DNA from: Candidatus Metaruminococcus caecorum
GTDB taxonomy: Bacteria; Bacillota; Clostridia; Oscillospirales; Ruminococcaceae
Length of the DNA: 64,000 nt
NCBI GenBank assembly: GCA_904420045.1
Contig: CAJFTY010000060.1
Span: 1 to 64,000, forward strand
Direction of reading: 5' to 3'
Position 1 is the stretch's first letter, and the number at the start of each line of letters is the position of its first letter. The notes beneath the pieces were generated by a model that was not told where the DNA came from, did not search any database, and worked only from the letters and a program-made list of their open reading frames with translations. Positions 20,825 to 30,514 of this stretch are shown here, one piece after another. The position numbers were made by a program, and so were the translations under genes.

Positions 20825-23479
20825 ATGGAATGGACAGGGTTAAACGAATTGCGGGAGCAGTTTCTGTCGTTTTTTGAAAGCAAGGGCCACACCCGGCTCC
20901 CCAGCTATCCGCTGGTGCCGCAAAACGACAACAGCCTGCTGCTCATCAACTCCGGCATGGCGCCGATGAAAAAATTCTTTTTGGGGCAGGAAACCCCGCC
21001 CAACAAACGGGTGACCACCTGCCAGAAGTGCATCCGCACCCCGGATATCGAGCAGGTGGGCAAAACCTCCCGCCACGGCACCTTCTTTGAAATGCTTGGA
21101 AACTTCTCCTTTGGGGATTATTTCAAAGTAGAGGCCACCGCCTGGGCGTGGGAATTTATCACCCAGGTGCTGAAAATGCCCACCGACAAGCTTTGGATCT
21201 CCATCTACGAGGACGATGACGAGGCGTTTGACATCTGGACTCAGAAGGTGGGCATCCCACCCGAACGCATTGTCCGCCTGGGCAAAGAGGATAACTTCTG
21301 GGAGCACGGCTCCGGCCCCTGCGGCCCCTGCTCGGAGATTTACTTCGACCGGGGCGAGGAACACGGCTGCGGCAGCCCCGACTGCAAGGTGGGCTGCGAC
21401 TGCGACCGGTTTATGGAGTTCTGGAACCTGGTGTTCTCCCAGTTTGACAGCGACGGCAACGGCCACTACGAGCGGATGGACCACCCCAACATCGACACCG
21501 GCATGGGGCTGGAGCGTCTGGCCTGCATTTTGCAGGGGGTGGACAACCTGTTCGAGGTGGACACCGTCCAGAACATCATGAAGCACATCTCCAAAATCGC
21601 GGGCGTCACCTATAAAGAGGATCCGAAAACCGACGTGTCCCTGCGGGTGGTCACCGACCACATCCGCTCCACCGTGTTTATGGTGGGCGACGGAGTGCTG
21701 CCCTCCAACGAGGGCCGGGGCTACGTGCTGCGCCGGCTTTTGCGCCGGGCCGCCCGCCACGGCCGCCTGCTGGGAATCGGAAAGCCCTTCCTGTACCAGG
21801 TGGTGGACACCGTTGTGCAGGAAAACGAAAAGGCGTACCCCGAGCTCCGGGAAAAACAGGACTACATCAAAAAGGTCATCCGGGTGGAGGAAGAAAGCTT
21901 CGCGAAAACCATCGACAAGGGCATGGAGCTGTTAAACCAGCTCATCGACAAGATCGACCGTCCCGACTTTGACGGCGGCCGGGTGCTGTCCGGCGAGCAG
22001 GCTTTCAAGCTGTACGACACCTTCGGCTTTCCCATCGACCTGACCCGGGAGATCATCGGCGAGCGCTCCATCCAGGTGGACGAGGATGAGTTCATGCGCC
22101 TGATGGAACAGCAGCGCACCCGGGCCCGCCAGGCCCGCTTAAAGGGCGAGCAGTCCTCCTGGTCGGACGATTCCATCGCCTTTTTGCCCGACACCCCCAC
22201 TGAGTTTGTGGGCTACGATCAACTGGAGTGCGAAACCAAAATCCTCGCCCTGATTGTGGACGGGGAGGAACGCCAAACGGTAAACGAGGGTGAGACCGCC
22301 ACCATTGTGCTGGAAAAGACCCCCTTCTACGCGGAAAGCGGCGGACAGGTGGCAGACAACGGCGTGATCGTATCCGGCTCCCACCGCATTCAGGTGATGG
22401 ACTGCCAGAAAACCGCTTCCAAACACTACCTGCACACCGGCACAGTGACTGCGGGGAGCTTTGCGGTGGGGCAAGCTGTCACCGCCCGGGCGGACGAGAT
22501 GATCCGCCAGGCCGTCATGCGCAGCCACAGCTGCGCCCACCTGCTCCAAGCGGCCCTGCGCAGCGTGCTGGGCGACCATGTGCACCAGGCGGGCCAGCTG
22601 GTGGAGGCCGACCGCTTCCGGTTCGACTTTTCCCACTTTAACCCCATGACGAACGAAGAACTCGCCGAGGTGGAACTCCAGGTCAACCGGGCCATCCTGT
22701 CCGCCCTGCCGGTCCGCGTGTTCGAAACCGACATCGACTCCGCCCGGAAGATGGGCGCCATGGCCCTGTTCGGGGAAAAATATGGCGATATCGTCCGCGT
22801 GGTGGATATGGACGGCTACTCCATCGAGTTGTGCGGCGGCACCCATCTGACCAATACCGCCCAGGTGGGATTGTTTAAAATTACCAGCGAGTCCTCGGCG
22901 GCGGCGGGCGTGCGCCGGATCGAGGCTGTCACCGGCATGCGGGTGCTGACCCTGATCAAGGACGCCAACCAGACGATCCGTCACGCGGCGGAGGCCCTGA
23001 AGGTCTCGAACGCCCAAGAACTGGTGGGCCGCTGCGGCTCCCTGATGGCGGAGCTCAAGGAAAAGGACAAGGAAATTGACCGGCTGACCCAGAAGATCGC
23101 GGACACCCAACTGGAAAACATGTTTGAAAACGCCCAGGCGGTGAACGATGTTCCGGTCATCAGCGCGGTGTTAAACGGCGCCAAAACCGACGGCCTGCGG
23201 GCCATCGGCGACAAGATCCGGGAGCGGGAGCCCAAAATGATTGCGGTGCTGGCCAGCATCCGGGACGGCAAGGGAACCCTGCTGGCGGTCTGCGGCAAGG
23301 AAGCCATTGCCAAGGGCGCCCACGCGGGCAACATCGTGCGGGAGATCGCGGCTTTGGCCGGCGGCAAGGGCGGCGGACGTCCTGAAAGCGCCATGGCCGG
23401 CGTGCCCGAAATTTTCAAGATCGACGAGGCGCTGGCCCAGCTCCCCTCGGTGGTACAAAAAATGGTGGGGGACAACTAA
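20825..23479 (+). CDS. alaS: Alanyl-tRNA synthetase
   Basis: LREQFLSFFESKGHTRLPSYPLVPQNDNSLLLINSGMAPMKKFFLG, HSCAHLLQAAL, ELCGGTHLTNTAQVG; C-terminal DHHA1 domain. Confidence 0.98.
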   Translation: MEWTGLNELREQFLSFFESKGHTRLPSYPLVPQNDNSLLLINSGMAPMKKFFLGQETPPNKRVTTCQKCIRTPDIEQVGKTSRHGTFFEMLGNFSFGDYFKVEATAWAWEFITQVLKMPTDKLWISIYEDDDEAFDIWTQKVGIPPERIVRLGKEDNFWEHGSGPCGPCSEIYFDRGEEHGCGSPDCKVGCDCDRFMEFWNLVFSQFDSDGNGHYERMDHPNIDTGMGLERLACILQGVDNLFEVDTVQNIMKHISKIAGVTYKEDPKTDVSLRVVTDHIRSTVFMVGDGVLPSNEGRGYVLRRLLRRAARHGRLLGIGKPFLYQVVDTVVQENEKAYPELREKQDYIKKVIRVEEESFAKTIDKGMELLNQLIDKIDRPDFDGGRVLSGEQAFKLYDTFGFPIDLTREIIGERSIQVDEDEFMRLMEQQRTRARQARLKGEQSSWSDDSIAFLPDTPTEFVGYDQLECETKILALIVDGEERQTVNEGETATIVLEKTPFYAESGGQVADNGVIVSGSHRIQVMDCQKTASKHYLHTGTVTAGSFAVGQAVTARADEMIRQAVMRSHSCAHLLQAALRSVLGDHVHQAGQLVEADRFRFDFSHFNPMTNEELAEVELQVNRAILSALPVRVFETDIDSARKMGAMALFGEKYGDIVRVVDMDGYSIELCGGTHLTNTAQVGLFKITSESSAAAGVRRIEAVTGMRVLTLIKDANQTIRHAAEALKVSNAQELVGRCGSLMAELKEKDKEIDRLTQKIADTQLENMFENAQAVNDVPVISAVLNGAKTDGLRAIGDKIREREPKMIAVLASIRDGKGTLLAVCGKEAIAKGAHAGNIVREIAALAGGKGGGRPESAMAGVPEIFKIDEALAQLPSVVQKMVGDN

Positions 23480-23516
23480 GGTTTTCCCCGCTCTGTGAGA
23501 AAAGGAGGTTCCATCC

Positions 23517-23855
23517 ATGGACTGCTTGTTCTGCAAAATCGCGGCGCATTCCATTCCCTCGGCCATCCTGTACGAGGACGACCAGGTCTGCGCCTTCAAA
23601 GACATCGACCCCCAGGCGCCCACCCATTTTTTGGTGGTGCCTAAAGCCCACATCCAAAGCGTGGACGAAATCACCAGCCAAAACAGCGGTGTAATCGCCC
23701 ATATCTACGAAGTGATCGCAATGCTCTGCAAAGAGCAGGGCCTTACCGGCGGATACCGAGTGGTCACCAACTGCGGGGCGGACGGCGGCCAGACCGTCGG
23801 ACACCTGCACTTCCACGTACTGGGCGGCAGAAGCCTGGCCTGGCCTCCCGGCTGA
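23517..23855 (+). CDS. HIT family protein
   Basis: DCLFCKIAAHSIPSAILYEDD and GQTVGHLHFHVLGG histidine triad. Confidence 0.95.
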   Translation: MDCLFCKIAAHSIPSAILYEDDQVCAFKDIDPQAPTHFLVVPKAHIQSVDEITSQNSGVIAHIYEVIAMLCKEQGLTGGYRVVTNCGADGGQTVGHLHFHVLGGRSLAWPPG

Positions 23856-23893
23856 TTGGAGAGCCTTGGCAATTCGACACAATCAACCAGCGG

Positions 23894-26146
23894 TTGTTCC
23901 CAGACAAAGACAATGGGATCGGGGATGGACAAAGCGCCATGCGGATGTTTGGCATCGTGGGTTTCACCTATGTGACAGGGCTCATCGCCGCGTCGTTTCT
24001 CGGCTTGTATCCAAGCCTTGTAATGGCGGGGGCTTTCCTGTTTGCGCTTATTTTGATCCTGCTTTTTGTCAAAGGGCAACATCGCGTCCATTATGCCGCA
24101 GCCGCGCTCGCCGCAGCCGCGCTCGCCGCAGTTGCGGCATTCGGCGTTTTCTCCCTGAACGACGTTCAGACCAGGCGGCAGGAGGTCTTAAACGGCCTAA
24201 CCTGTACGGTGGAGGGTGTCATCGTCTCCAAGGCCGAAACCCAGACCGGAAAATACCGGTACCAAGTTAAAACCACCCGCATCGACTGTTCCGGGCGGGA
24301 GGATCTGCCCCAGTCGGTTGTCCTGTCGGTGACGCCTCCGGCGGACCAGACCTATGAGCTCCACCAGACAGTGCGGTTTACCGACACCCTGCAAACCCAG
24401 TTCTCCACTCTGAACCCCTTCGGCCGGCCGGTTTTGTCCATCCGGGGAATCAAGGGCGGCCTGCTCACCGTCACCGGGTTCCAGGATTCCCTGGGCGCTA
24501 AGATGGACGCGCTCAAAGCCCGCATGCAGGCCGCTGCTTCCCCCTATCTGGACGAGAACACCGCCCGGATTCTGGAGGGCGTGACCTTTGGCGGCACCGA
24601 CGGCTTTCCCCGGGAGCTGACTTTGACCTTCCGCCAGGGCGGGATCCTCCATGTGTTCTCAGTCTCGGGCTTTCATCTGGCGGTGCTGGCCCAGGCGGTG
24701 ATGAGTTTGCTCAGCGCCCTTCGGATCAACAAAAAGGCCGCTTCCCTTGTCACTGTGGGATTTACAGTGTTTTTCATGATGCTGGTGGGCTTTCGCTACG
24801 CGGTGATCCGGGCGGGGGTGATGACCATCCTGCGGTACCTGGCTCCCTTGTTCGGCCGGGAGGCGGATTCCCTCAACTCCTTAGGGTTCGCGGCGCTGCT
24901 CGTCGCGCTGATCGATCCGGCTTCGGTGTACGATACGGGGTTTCTGTTGTCCTTTTCCGCCACCCTGGGCATCCTTTTGTGTGCAAGCCGGATCAAAAGC
25001 TTCCTCACCCTGCGTCTGCGGCTCAAACGCCGATTCTGGATCGGATGCGCCTCCCTATTGGCGGTGAGCGTAAGCGCCACGCTGTTCACCCTACCAGTGA
25101 TGATTCTCACCTTCGACGAGCTGTCCCTGGTGGGGCTTTTGGCAAACGTCCTGCTCACTCCCCTGTTTTTCGTGCTTTTGTGCGGCGGTTTTCTGTTTTA
25201 CTTAATCTGTATGATCCCCTTTTTGTCATTTCTCTGTCCGTTTTTTGGGAGCGTGCTGACCGTCTGTGTCAATCTGGTTGTAAAAAGCCTGTCGCTGCTC
25301 GTCAAACTCCCCTACTCCACCCTGCCGTTGGGGTACGATTTTATCCCTTTGTGGCTGGCATGCACCGGTGTGATCCTCGGGGCAGGCGTTCTGCTTACCC
25401 GCCGGAAGGTGCGGGTCACCGCCCTTTGCATCACGGCTTCCCTCCTCCTGTTGTTTTCGGGTGTGATTTCTTCACTGGCGTGTAACCATAATGTTATTGA
25501 AGTCGACGTGATAACCAGTTATAATGGTACATGTGTTTTGGTGCGGGACCGTTCCACCGCGTCGGTGGTGATTGTAAAGGGGGACCGGTACCTGTTTTCC
25601 TCCTTAAGCCGGGAGCTTTTCGGCAAAGGTGTCAAACGCCTGACCACCCTAGCGGTGTTGGAGGATTCCGCCTCCGCGTCCGGCTGCGGAGCGGACATCG
25701 TCTCCTCCTTTCCCACGGGCCAGGCGGTGTTCCCGGAGGAATCGGTGAGCATGATGTCCCTTGCCGCCGCATGCCGGCGGACTGGTACGCTTACAGCCTC
25801 CACCCGGCGGATGGACCTGACGGTCAGCCCCCGGATCACCCTGTCCATCGACCCCGATCCTCAAACAGGGGAAGCCGGCGCGGTTGTGCAAACGCCCTTT
25901 ACCCGCCTGGGAATCGGGGCGGATTATGACGCTTTGACCCGTCTGGAAGCCGCCTGTCAACTAGACGCCGGGATCACCTGCGGCGGCGGGGAACTGGATT
26001 TACATGCTTTGTCCGCGCCGGTGCTCATAAACGCCCTGCCGGAGCAGCTTCACCTATACACCGACAAACAATACTGCGCCCCCGGCCAGCAGAGCATCGT
26101 CCGCCTGCTGATCCGGGACGCTTCACTCACTCTGAAACCCCAATGA
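23894..26146 (+). CDS. ComEC/Rec2 family competence protein with an apparently degenerate C-terminal domain (real start may be 23939-23942)
   Basis: LEGVTFGGTDGFPRELTLTFRQGGILHVFSVSGFHLAVLAQ competence-domain signature; multiple TM helices. Confidence 0.87.
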   Translation: MFPDKDNGIGDGQSAMRMFGIVGFTYVTGLIAASFLGLYPSLVMAGAFLFALILILLFVKGQHRVHYAAAALAAAALAAVAAFGVFSLNDVQTRRQEVLNGLTCTVEGVIVSKAETQTGKYRYQVKTTRIDCSGREDLPQSVVLSVTPPADQTYELHQTVRFTDTLQTQFSTLNPFGRPVLSIRGIKGGLLTVTGFQDSLGAKMDALKARMQAAASPYLDENTARILEGVTFGGTDGFPRELTLTFRQGGILHVFSVSGFHLAVLAQAVMSLLSALRINKKAASLVTVGFTVFFMMLVGFRYAVIRAGVMTILRYLAPLFGREADSLNSLGFAALLVALIDPASVYDTGFLLSFSATLGILLCASRIKSFLTLRLRLKRRFWIGCASLLAVSVSATLFTLPVMILTFDELSLVGLLANVLLTPLFFVLLCGGFLFYLICMIPFLSFLCPFFGSVLTVCVNLVVKSLSLLVKLPYSTLPLGYDFIPLWLACTGVILGAGVLLTRRKVRVTALCITASLLLLFSGVISSLACNHNVIEVDVITSYNGTCVLVRDRSTASVVIVKGDRYLFSSLSRELFGKGVKRLTTLAVLEDSASASGCGADIVSSFPTGQAVFPEESVSMMSLAAACRRTGTLTASTRRMDLTVSPRITLSIDPDPQTGEAGAVVQTPFTRLGIGADYDALTRLEAACQLDAGITCGGGELDLHALSAPVLINALPEQLHLYTDKQYCAPGQQSIVRLLIRDASLTLKPQ

Positions 26147-26162
26147 GAAAGGAGGCTTTCCC

Positions 26163-27200
26163 TTGCCGGAACTCACCGATGTTGCACTGATGAAAAACAT
26201 CCGCCAGGGCCAGATTGACCCGGTGTACTTTTTTTACGGGAAGGAGCTTTTGCTCCTGCAAAAAGCCCTGTCCGCCCTGATAAAAAAGGTTGTTTCCCCG
26301 GGGATGGAAAGCTTTAACCTGCAAAAATTCGACTCGGACAAAACCACCGTGGAGGAGATTGAAAACGCGGCGGAGGCCCTTCCGGTCATGGCCCAGCGCA
26401 AATGCGTGGTGGTGCAGAACCTCAATGTGGAAAAGCTGGCCGCCGCCCAAAGCGACAAGCTCAAAGCCCTGTTGAAAGACCCGCCTCCCGCCACCGTGCT
26501 GGTCTTTGTGGTCACCGCCTTTGAGGTAAACCCCAAAAACGCCAAGGTCAAGGCGTTTAGCACGGCGGTCTCCAAGGTGGGCAGCGTGGTGGATTTCTCC
26601 CTGAAGGACAAGTCCACCCTGGTCAAAGCCCTGTGCGAGCACGCGGCCAAGCGGGGGGCGTCCCTTTCCCCTGCCAATGCCTCCCGGCTGATCGAGCGGT
26701 GCGGCCAGTCTCTGACCTCGCTGTACAACGAGGTGGACAAGCTGTGCGACTTTGCGGGGGAAGGAAGCGAGATCACCGCCGCCCACATCGACCAAAGCGT
26801 GGTGCAGACGGTGGATTCCTCCGCCTTCGATCTGGCAAAAGCGGTGCTTCGGGGCCAAAGCGACCGGGCGCTATCCCTGCTGGGGGAGCTTTTTTACCAA
26901 AAGATCGAGCCAGTGGTGATCCTAGGCGCCTTAAACATGTCGATGATCGACCTGTACCGGGCCAAAACCGCCGCAGCGGCGGGCAAAAAATCCCCGGAGA
27001 TCCTGGCGGATTTTGGCTATAAAAAGAATGTGGAGTTTCGGGTGCGAAACGCCTTGAACGACTCCTCCAAGATGTCCATGAGCCACCTGCGCGCCTGCAT
27101 CCAGGCGCTGTACCAAACTGACGCCGCCCTAAAGTCCACTGGGGCGGACGGACGGATTTTGCTGGAAGAACTGGTGGTCGCCATGCTGGCGGCGCGGTAG
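26163..27200 (+). CDS. holA: DNA polymerase III subunit delta
   Basis: PVYFFYGKELLLLQKALSALIKKV, LIERCGQSLTSLYNEVDKLCDFA, ILGALNMSMIDLYRAK. Confidence 0.9.
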   Translation: MPELTDVALMKNIRQGQIDPVYFFYGKELLLLQKALSALIKKVVSPGMESFNLQKFDSDKTTVEEIENAAEALPVMAQRKCVVVQNLNVEKLAAAQSDKLKALLKDPPPATVLVFVVTAFEVNPKNAKVKAFSTAVSKVGSVVDFSLKDKSTLVKALCEHAAKRGASLSPANASRLIERCGQSLTSLYNEVDKLCDFAGEGSEITAAHIDQSVVQTVDSSAFDLAKAVLRGQSDRALSLLGELFYQKIEPVVILGALNMSMIDLYRAKTAAAAGKKSPEILADFGYKKNVEFRVRNALNDSSKMSMSHLRACIQALYQTDAALKSTGADGRILLEELVVAMLAAR

Positions 27201-27238
27201 CGCCCCGAAAAACCAAACCGGAAAGGGGGCTTTCGCCC

Positions 27239-27820
27239 ATGCTCCGCCTGACCCAGGCCGTCGTCGTGGAGGGAAAATACGATCAAATCAAGCTTAGCGC
27301 CCTGCTGGACGCCACCATTATCCCGGTGGGGGGCTTTCGGATCTACAAGGACACCGAGACCCTGGAGCTCATCCGCCTGCTGGCTAGAACCTGCGGGATC
27401 ATCATCGCCACCGATTCGGACGCCGCGGGCTTTCAGATCCGGAACTTTCTCAAATCCGCCGTCACCCAAGGGGATATCCGGCACGTGTACCTGCCGGATG
27501 TGTACGGAAAGGAGCGGCGAAAGCCCACCCCCTCCAAGGAGGGGAAACTGGGGCTGGAAGGGATGCCCGAGCCGCTTTTGCTCGATCTGTTCCAAAAGGC
27601 GGGCGCGGACGTCTCTTCCGCCGGCAAACGGCGCACGCCTATCTCCAAGCTCGACCTGTACGAGGACGGGCTGTCCGGCGGGCCGGACAGCCGCCAAAAG
27701 CGGCTTCGGCTTTTAAAGGAGCTTCATCTCCCCGAACACCTGAGCACGGGGGCCATGCTCCCGGTTCTCAATTCCCTGCTCACCTATGACGCATATAAGA
27801 CGCTGATCGCAAATCTTTAA
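27239..27820 (+). CDS. rnmV: Ribonuclease M5 (Toprim domain)
   Basis: QAVVVEGKYDQIKLSALLDATIIPVGGFRIYKD, GIIIATDSDAAGFQIRNFLK. Confidence 0.9.
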   Translation: MLRLTQAVVVEGKYDQIKLSALLDATIIPVGGFRIYKDTETLELIRLLARTCGIIIATDSDAAGFQIRNFLKSAVTQGDIRHVYLPDVYGKERRKPTPSKEGKLGLEGMPEPLLLDLFQKAGADVSSAGKRRTPISKLDLYEDGLSGGPDSRQKRLRLLKELHLPEHLSTGAMLPVLNSLLTYDAYKTLIANL

Positions 27821-27845
27821 TTCTCGAAAGGACGGAACGACTCCC

Positions 27846-29249
27846 ATGGTTTTTTCAAGCCTAACCTTCCTCTACGTCTTTTTGCCGGTTGTGTTCCTGC
27901 TGTACTTTATCCTTCCGAAAAAGGCGAAAAACATCGTGCTGCTGCTCTCGGGCCTTTTGTTCTACGCCTGGGGCGAACCGGTTTACGTGCTGCTTTTGAT
28001 CCTCACTGCCAGCGTGGACTACACCGCCGGGCGGCTTCTGGACAAATACGACGACCGTCCCAAACTGCGGGCCTCGTTTTTGATCGGCGCTTTGGTGATC
28101 AATCTGGGGCTGCTGGCGGTGTTCAAGTACACCTCGTTTTTTGTGGTCAACGCAAACGGCCTGTTCGGGCTCAATATCAACGATCCCAAGCTGCCGCTGC
28201 CCATCGGTATCTCGTTTTACACCTTCCAAAGCTTAAGCTACACCCTGGATATGTACATGCGCAAAATCAAAGTGCAAAAAAACTATCTGAGCTACCTGAC
28301 CTACGTCACCCTGTTCCCCCAGATCGTGGCGGGCCCCATTGTGCGGTATTCGGATGTGGCAAACGAGATTGACGAGCGTAAAACCACCGTTTCCCTGGCG
28401 GGCGAGGGCGTGGGCCAGTTTGTCCGGGGCTTGGGGAAAAAGGTGCTCTTAGCCAACAACATCGGCGCGCTGTGGACTCTTGTCAAGGGAATCCCCGCGG
28501 ACGAGCTTCCCATGATGACCGCATGGCTGGGCATTCTGGCGTTTACCTTCCAGATCTATTTCGACTTCTCGGGATACTCCGACATGGCCTGCGGCCTGGG
28601 CAAGGTTATGGGTTTCCACTTCCCGGAAAACTTCAACTACCCCTACCTGTCCAAGAGCATTTCAGAGTTCTGGCGGCGGTGGCACATCACCCTGGGAAGC
28701 TGGTTTAAAAGCTATGTGTATATTCCCCTGGGCGGCAACCGGGGCGGAACCGCCAAGACCCTGCGCAACCTGCTGGTGGTGTGGTTTTTGACCGGGCTTT
28801 GGCACGGCGCCAGCTGGAACTTCATCCTGTGGGGTGTTTACTATGGCGTCATCATCATCTGCGAAAAGCTGTTTTTGATGAAATTTCTGGATAAACTCCC
28901 ATCCTTTATACGAATTGTATATTCTTTCTTTCTGGTGGTCATGGGCTGGGTGCTGTTTGACATCGACGGCCTGGGCGCGGCAGGAAATTTCTACAAGGCC
29001 CTGTTCGGCTTTGGCAAAGGCGGGCTAATGGACGGAAATTCCCTGTATCTGTTGAGCACCTACGCGCTGATCTTTGTGCTGTGCATCCTGGGCAGCACGG
29101 ACTACCCCAAAAAGCTTGCCAACAAACTGATCCACAAGTTTAAATACGCCTGCTATCTGGCGCCCGCCTACGAGCTGGGGCTGATGCTTGTGTGCACGGC
29201 GTTTTTGGTCAACGCCACCTACAATCCGTTTTTGTACTTCCGCTTTTAG
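27846..29249 (+). CDS. MBOAT family O-acyltransferase (AlgI/PatA-like)
   Basis: SFYTFQSLSYTLDMYMRKIKVQ, PQIVAGPIVRY, SISEFWRRWHITLGSWFKSYVYIPLGGNRGG, FLTGLWHGASWNFILWG. Confidence 0.95.
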   Translation: MVFSSLTFLYVFLPVVFLLYFILPKKAKNIVLLLSGLLFYAWGEPVYVLLLILTASVDYTAGRLLDKYDDRPKLRASFLIGALVINLGLLAVFKYTSFFVVNANGLFGLNINDPKLPLPIGISFYTFQSLSYTLDMYMRKIKVQKNYLSYLTYVTLFPQIVAGPIVRYSDVANEIDERKTTVSLAGEGVGQFVRGLGKKVLLANNIGALWTLVKGIPADELPMMTAWLGILAFTFQIYFDFSGYSDMACGLGKVMGFHFPENFNYPYLSKSISEFWRRWHITLGSWFKSYVYIPLGGNRGGTAKTLRNLLVVWFLTGLWHGASWNFILWGVYYGVIIICEKLFLMKFLDKLPSFIRIVYSFFLVVMGWVLFDIDGLGAAGNFYKALFGFGKGGLMDGNSLYLLSTYALIFVLCILGSTDYPKKLANKLIHKFKYACYLAPAYELGLMLVCTAFLVNATYNPFLYFRF

Positions 29250-29299
29250 GGAACGTCTCACGGCTTTTGCGCCGCGCTGGAAAGGAATGATTCTGACAC

Positions 29300-30430
29300 A
29301 TGAACGCAAAAAAACTTTCGGTGATCCTGTTTTTTGTCCTGTTGTTTTTGCTTCCCATCCTTACCTTTGTGCTCCCGAAAAAGACCTTCTCCGAGAGCGA
29401 AAACCGGGTGCTGACCACCATGCCCGCGCCCACCCTGGACAACATCACAGACAAAAAATTCATGAATGGGTTTGAGGGATATTTTTCCGACCACTTTGTC
29501 CTGCGGGATCAGTGGATCGCCGCAAAAACCCAGGTGGAGCTCGCTGCTGGGAAAAAAGAAATCGGCGGCGTGTTTCTGACCAAAGACCGGATGATGGAGG
29601 ATGTATCCAAGCCGGATCAGACTCTGGTTGACAAAAACCTGGCCGCCATCAAAACCTACGCCGACCGCCACAGCTCCGTCAGCGTACTGCTGGCTCCCAC
29701 CTCCGCGGAGATTTATAAGGACGAGCTTCCTCCCAACGCCCCCGTGCTGGATCAAAGCGCGTGGATCGCTTCCGCCTATGAAAAGCTGGGGGCAAACGCT
29801 CATCCCATCGACGCTGTAAGCGCCCTGCACAAGGCGAAAAACAAAGAAATCTACTACCGCACCGACCACCACTGGACCAGCCTGGGGGCGTTTACCGCCT
29901 ACCAGGCGTCGGGGGACGTCCTGGGCTTTACTCCCCTTTCCGCCAGCGCCTTTGAGGTGGAGCGGGCCTCCGACCAATTTTTGGGAACGCTTTACTCCAA
30001 AACCCTGTACAATGGAATCGGCAAGGATTCCATTGACCTGTACCATTATCAGGACGACAACGCCGTTTCGGAGGTCGTAGTCAACGCGGGTTCCAAAAAA
30101 AGCTCCTACCAAAGCATCTATTTCCGGGACTTTCTGGACAAAAAGGATAAATACTCAGTGTTTTTAGGCTCCAACCAGCCGGTGGTCACCGTTAAAACCG
30201 GCAACAAAAACGGCAAAAAGCTGCTGATCTTCAAAGACTCCTACGCCCACTGCTACGCCCAGTTTTTAATTCCCCACTACGAGGAGATCGCCCTGGTGGA
30301 CCTGCGGTATATCAACGGCTCCTACGAAAAATACCTGGAGAGCTCCGACTACGATCAGACGTTGTTTTTGTACAACGTCAGCACCTTTACCACCGACAAC
30401 AGCATCCAAAAATTAGCTCTGGCCCAGTAG
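29300..30430 (+). CDS. DHHW / AlgJ-like SGNH-hydrolase-related protein
   Basis: YYRTDHHWTSLGAFTAYQA motif, LLIFKDSYAHCYAQFLIPHYEEIALVDLRY; paired with MBOAT. Confidence 0.88.
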   Translation: MNAKKLSVILFFVLLFLLPILTFVLPKKTFSESENRVLTTMPAPTLDNITDKKFMNGFEGYFSDHFVLRDQWIAAKTQVELAAGKKEIGGVFLTKDRMMEDVSKPDQTLVDKNLAAIKTYADRHSSVSVLLAPTSAEIYKDELPPNAPVLDQSAWIASAYEKLGANAHPIDAVSALHKAKNKEIYYRTDHHWTSLGAFTAYQASGDVLGFTPLSASAFEVERASDQFLGTLYSKTLYNGIGKDSIDLYHYQDDNAVSEVVVNAGSKKSSYQSIYFRDFLDKKDKYSVFLGSNQPVVTVKTGNKNGKKLLIFKDSYAHCYAQFLIPHYEEIALVDLRYINGSYEKYLESSDYDQTLFLYNVSTFTTDNSIQKLALAQ

Positions 30431-30514
30431 CCTGTTCTTCGGCATTGCAAAAATAAAAAAGAGTGCGGCCGCCCCAAACGTCCGACCGCGGATGATAGAA
30501 AGGATGGACGATTC

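Noticed and set aside
20840-21760. Long minus-strand ORFs opposite alaS (also 22139-23110)
   Set aside because: Low-complexity Val/Gly/His-rich shadow translations of a strongly coding region.
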